64,000 nt of DNA from Straminergon stramineum (Eukaryota > Streptophyta > Bryopsida > Hypnales > Calliergonaceae): assembly GCA_963920665.1 (NCBI GenBank), contig OY987270.1, positions 14,906,019-14,970,018 of the forward strand, written 5' to 3'. Below the pieces are notes generated by a model. That model made no database searches. It had not been told where the DNA came from and was given only the letters and a program-made list of their open reading frames with translations. Within the stretch, counting starts at the first letter, position 1. Every line of letters begins with the position of its first letter. Positions 59,858 through 64,000 of this stretch are shown here, one piece after another. A program made the position numbers and the translations under genes.

Positions 59858-61957
59858 TTATGACGAGGGATATATCATGCCCAAGCCTGTTGCCTTCACG
59901 ATGGGGTCAAAAACCTTGGCCCACTGGTCCACGCTCCAGCTCTCCTCAGCTCCAGTCACTGCAACTCCATTGACTAGATAGGTCGGCGTGCCAACCACTC
60001 CTCTGGAGCATCCATACTAAACAACCCACAACACTAAGTCAGAAGGGAAATCAGAGCAGTAATTCAGAATTTTTGCATTCGCTAGATTGTTAAAAAAGGT
60101 GCTGAAATGGCTCAAAATTTGAACATCGAGAATTCAAAACGTTGACAACACTCTTCAGCGATGAGGAGTATGCACTCTTTCCATTCTGAAATGAAATCCA
60201 AAGCATAATGCTAGAGAGAGTAAAAATAGAATTGGAATGGGCCCAAGGCTATGGACTACACGGCGTATGGACTGCAGGAGGCTTCAGAAGGTTGTTAGAC
60301 ACAATGCGAGGTTGTTCTACTAAATCAAGATTACCCATAGATGTGAGCGAGGGCTCACAATGACGAGGAGGAGAGGGATTGTGAGTTATAACCCACTTCA
60401 GATTACTTAATGAGAGAGTGGTGCAAGAGGTGTTAAAAAAGACTCATCTCTAACCAAGAGGCGTTTTTTTTCTTACATGCATGACATCTTCTCACTCATA
60501 TTGTAATGGTGATTGTGGTTCTCAAAAGGTGATTCTAATTCCAAGGTGATAGAAAAATGTTATGTTCTCTATAAATGAGAAAATAAATTAGTACAAATCC
60601 TGCTTAATTTTTTTTCACTAATATCAAGTCAGAAGAGGAATCAGAGCAACAATTTTGTTTAGGTGATTTTGAGGATTAGCTTGACCGGCTAAAATGGCTA
60701 GAACTCCAAAGCCAAATACTGAGGATTCAATATGAATAATGCCTGATATGTAACCCTGCTTAACTAAGCCACATTTAGGGGTAAGTTTCTTGCCTTGAAG
60801 GAGATTCGTGTGGCTTGATCGGTGACAGGGTCGTTGAAGCCAGCTTCAAATGAATTGGCGGAGATACCAAGGTCGGTCGCCAAAGCTATCAGCCGGCTCA
60901 CCACGTGTGCGGGCGTCTCATGGTTCGTGCTCGGGTTTAAGAATGTATCCTGCAAGCCCCAAGCTTTCACATGTTAGAGACTAATGTGGCAAAGTCTCAA
61001 TGGTGCATTCGTATAGGCTGTATATCTGATAATGACAATCGAAACCACGAGTATTACATACTGTTCACAAGTTTGTATGTACTGAGTCTAAAACGTTGCT
61101 CGTTAAGATCTTTTAGCCTTAGACTCAATTGTTGAAAATTTGAAGATGGGACAAACAGAACATCATCGTACTAAATTTGAATCTCGCAGATAAGGTCTCA
61201 GACATCATTTCGAAAAGATCAAATTCTGGTTGTCAGGTATAATCTTCATACACATCAACAAGATGTCCACTAATGGCAATCAAGGTCAAGATTATCAAAA
61301 CCTGTAGCAACTAAGTCTTTACAAACTTACGAATTATTTCCGACACCCATGTCTTGATTCCCATTACAAAACAAAGTACTAAAAATCTCATAAGCAATCC
61401 CATACCTGGTTGGCGAAGATGCGCTCTAAGAGGGGATACACAAGAGACGCATTCGTAAGCTGTGCAACATGAAGCGCCCGGCTCGCGAAAAACGCATTAT
61501 GATGAAACCTGACACCAATTCCACCAGCTCCCATGGCCCATTTCATTCCTCATTCCACATTCCACAAGAGTCGCATCCAAGTGAACATTGCATTGATTTA
61601 ACAAGATGTTGTGAGTTACATATCGTTCGAGTCTTCACATGAACAAGATGTTGTGATCCAGAATGCAGGGTAAGCTTACGGAGCAGGGAAGGGATGCACG
61701 ATGATGACGAGCGAGGAGCCGTAGCGGTCCGCCACTTGCTTCACCACCGGCCACCCAATCTTGCAGTCGATGCATAAGGGGTCGATGAAAACCTCCCAAA
61801 GCACAGGGCCGCGGAACACGGGGTCTGGCTTGCCGTTGTACACGAACCCATCGTAGCGCTCCGGAATTGAGAATTGGGCTAAGACAGTTTTGCTGCCCAG
61901 CATAGACAACCAGACTACTGCGAATTCCAGGAACGAGGCAAACTTGAGGGTACCCAT
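59858..61957 (-). CDS. Secreted thioredoxin-fold (DsbA-like) protein
   Basis: Four minus-strand exons join in phase to 231 residues: 61680-61957, 61406-61508, 60794-60949 and 59858-60016. The first two introns are GT-AG; the third begins with GC (AAG then GCAAGA) and ends in AG. The N-terminus is a likely signal peptide (FASFLEFAVVWLSML, cleavage near residue 28). The mature part has ERYDGFVYNG, the redox motif CIDC (62-65), VVHPFPAPFHHNAF, GFNDPVTDQATRISFKYG and GTPTYLVNG with the cis-proline at 190. This is the layout of the plant 'thioredoxin superfamily protein' group of about 220-230 residues. A secretory-pathway or apoplastic oxidoreductase role is inferred from the fold and signal peptide; no substrate is known. 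An upstream in-frame ATG (62014) would add 19 residues and hide the signal peptide, so I prefer 61957. Confidence 0.92.
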
Positions 61958-62514
61958 CTTCGACAATTGCGAACTGGACAGAATGGTGGAGTGCACACTA
62001 ACATACTGTAGCACGGTGAAGGAAATGCTTGAGAGTAGGGAGCATTACGGGGGACACGAAATCTGGACCAGGGGGGAAGAAGGAGGAGCGACGTGTTTCG
62101 TCCACTTTTTGGACGTATCGTTCATCTTTCGTCCTTCTTGCAACATCCAACATCTGCGGCATGAGGATGCCCATTTGCCTGTTTGGTGTTTTTCGTGTAG
62201 ATGGTCAAGCGTTTGACGATGGCGATGGTTGGGAGCAATGGGGCACGCCTCTTCCAGACTTTCATGGCCAGGTATGGATCTCAAGGCACACTTCTTTCCA
62301 GCGACTCATTTTACCAACTAGGGTTTTAGCAAATGGCTTCTTCCTGCTTCAACATTGCTATGAATGTTGCTATGATCCGCTATCTAGACTCTTCTCATGC
62401 CATGATTTATTTTGCCAAAAAAACTAGAAACCTTCATCCGCCTTCCCACTGGGGACTCTTAGGGGTTAATTGACTATATCGATTAAATTATTGGCTTGCG
62501 TTTTCGCTGAGAGT
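61958..62514. promoter_or_regulatory. Shared intergenic region between two head-to-head genes
   Basis: This 557-bp space separates the start codons of the minus-strand thioredoxin-fold gene and the plus-strand gene at 62515, so both promoters and leaders must lie here. It is GC-richer than average. The string CTTAGGGG then TTAA (62459-62469) resembles the right end of a TTAA-type element, lying about 45 bases before the second start codon. Open frames across it are likely leader or antisense noise. Confidence 0.5.
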
Positions 62515-63991
62515 ATGGCTGGATTGGAAAACCAGAGTGATAGTGCTGGAGGATATGGCGAAGCTGAGCAGCCAGATGCTGGCGGTCTTTCAACAAGAGC
62601 TTGGTAATTGACCTCGTACTTACTTGCATGGACTTGTCTATTCGAAGTTTTATTAAGAGTTGTGCTGAGTTTTAGGGTTTCAGATATGTTTCGTAGGTCA
62701 CCTCTAAATAATTCAAGTACGTTGGCCCAAATACTGGCGAAGGAGCCCAGTGAGCGTCTGAAAGCGTATCAAGAGGCAGGGTATCGTCATTGTCACACCG
62801 ATCATGCAGTGCTGGTCAAGTGTAAGTGATTCAAATTGCCATGGCATTTAGAATGCTCACAATGCTTTTGTGAAATTCTGTTGGGGGTTGGTTGCAATTT
62901 TTTTTCAACTTTTGGATTCCCACCTTGTACTGATGGGAGCTTGTTGTTTGCGATGTGAAGAACTCACAGTAGACAATGCACTTAAGTTCCTCCAAAACCA
63001 CGTCCAGCGAGGTATACTCCTGGCCTATTGCTCTTGCAAGTTGATGATAGTAACAGTCATTCTATTTAGTGGTTCTGTCTCAACTCTTGCTGTAGGATGT
63101 CTATTTATTTGGGATGTATCTGAATATCTAGTGACGTAGTACTGTACTAGTCATGTTGTAATAATTTTGGCAAACTAAGTCAGTAGAGTACCATTTCTCC
63201 AGTAAGAAACTATGGCTTAAAGGAACTTGCGTCAGCTAGATGCACTGAGTAAAATGAAAGTCTGGTTTCCTTCACTTGAAACACGTGTGACAATAATTAA
63301 TTTGCATTTTTGTGCTCGGAATACTGTTTCTCTCCGAATGCTTTTGACTGAGGAAACTAAGATTTAGTGTCAGACACTAGTAAACCCGCTCCCTCTGGAG
63401 ATATTCCAGAAACCTACTTGCATTAAACCTTGTCCGTTTTAATCTCCGGGGTATTCGTTAATCCTAACCCTTGTACACAGTTTCTCATGTAAATCTTGCC
63501 GATTGTAATGAGTTAGGTTTTCTTCGGGTGAGATACGGTATATTTCTAGGGTTGGATTTAGGGTTGATTTACTTGGTTGTTGATTTCACCGATTCCAGCT
63601 CGTGAAGTCATTGAGGAGCTTCAAAAGTTGCTGGAAGAAGCAAATGGGATTATGCATGACGACTTGAACACGCGGTTGGGTAACGTTGCATTGACTGAAG
63701 GTGTGGAGAGTTCCGAAACTGTCCAAGTTAGTAATCTTGGACAAGGAGTGGGCATTGGACAGGTACGCATCTATCCATGATGTTCAAAGCGATATGAAAC
63801 ATGTTGGACATGGAGCAAGGCTATTGCATTTGCTGCTTGAACGAGAACTTTACTGGTTGTGTTTTTAATCGTGCATTTCCTTTCTACAGGTGTCCTCTCC
63901 AAATATCAAAGCGCGACAGCTGTTTACATCAGACTATGTGACAACAATGGCAGCCATTTATGGCATGCTGCATCACGACTTCATCATGCAG
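62515..63991 (+). CDS. Unrecognised conserved-looking protein, N-terminal 167 residues, continues beyond window
   Basis: Four exons join without phase conflict: 62515-62603, 62676-62821, 63599-63762 and 63890-63991, each with good GT-AG signals; the fourth is followed by GT at 63992. The protein begins MAGLENQSDSAGG, has a polar, disordered first 35 residues, then SDMFRRSPLNN, a helical segment (TLAQILAKEPSERLKAYQEAG), another helical segment (REVIEELQKLLEEANGIMHD), a low-complexity linker and a C-terminal part LFTSDYVTTMAAIYGMLHHDF. No catalytic motif, signal peptide or membrane segment is visible. I cannot name the family. The balanced base composition and clean splice phases argue that it is a working gene. 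The 777-base third intron could hide an extra in-phase exon. Confidence 0.8.
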
Positions 63992-64000
63992 GTCTCTTCA

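Overview
The window looks like nuclear DNA of a land plant. It is AT-rich and gene-poor, with GT-AG introns, a plant-type RPW8-NB-ARC-LRR gene, a CYP704-type cytochrome P450 and many small inverted-repeat elements. The LRR style (alternating LPESI and LPQSI units) and a CYP704 gene would suit a bryophyte or other non-seed plant, but the sequence alone does not prove the lineage.

Six gene loci can be supported. They are an intronless NLR resistance-type gene (12064-15129, +) with a decayed LRR tail behind it; a four-exon TMA7-like gene of 65 codons (23076-24792, -); a very GC-rich single-exon von Willebrand factor A domain gene (29256-30206, -); a seven-exon CYP704-like P450 of 549 aa (48950-53581, -); a four-exon secreted thioredoxin-fold protein (59858-61957, -); and the first four exons of an unrecognised conserved-looking gene that runs off the right edge (62515-63991, +). 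The last two are head to head and share about 560 bp of intergenic DNA. A possible first exon of another gene lies upstream of the P450 (54437-54773, +), but it is weak.

The rest is mostly small transposable elements. The dominant group has ends 5'-CCCT/CCCCT...AGGG/AGGGG-3' and sits between TTAA duplications, as piggyBac-type elements do. I count at least fifteen copies or fragments, some nested and three pairs sharing one TTAA. One internal TTAA is empty in one copy and is occupied by two different elements in two sister copies. Two Stowaway-like elements (TA target, CTCCCTCC ends), two elements with ATTAGATG ends, a 497-bp element with long inverted repeats, an almost perfect 219-bp foldback element, a 5'-truncated retroelement with a 15-bp target duplication and a dead Tc1-type transposase gene are also present. 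Local duplications (about 2.6-3.5, 6.4-9.3 and 9.8-10.6 kb) precede the NLR.

No operon, CRISPR array, rRNA or intact tRNA was found. The genes do not form one pathway. The P450 and the thioredoxin-fold gene have intact hallmark motifs. The NLR appears to have lost its C-terminal repeats through a 2-bp frameshift.
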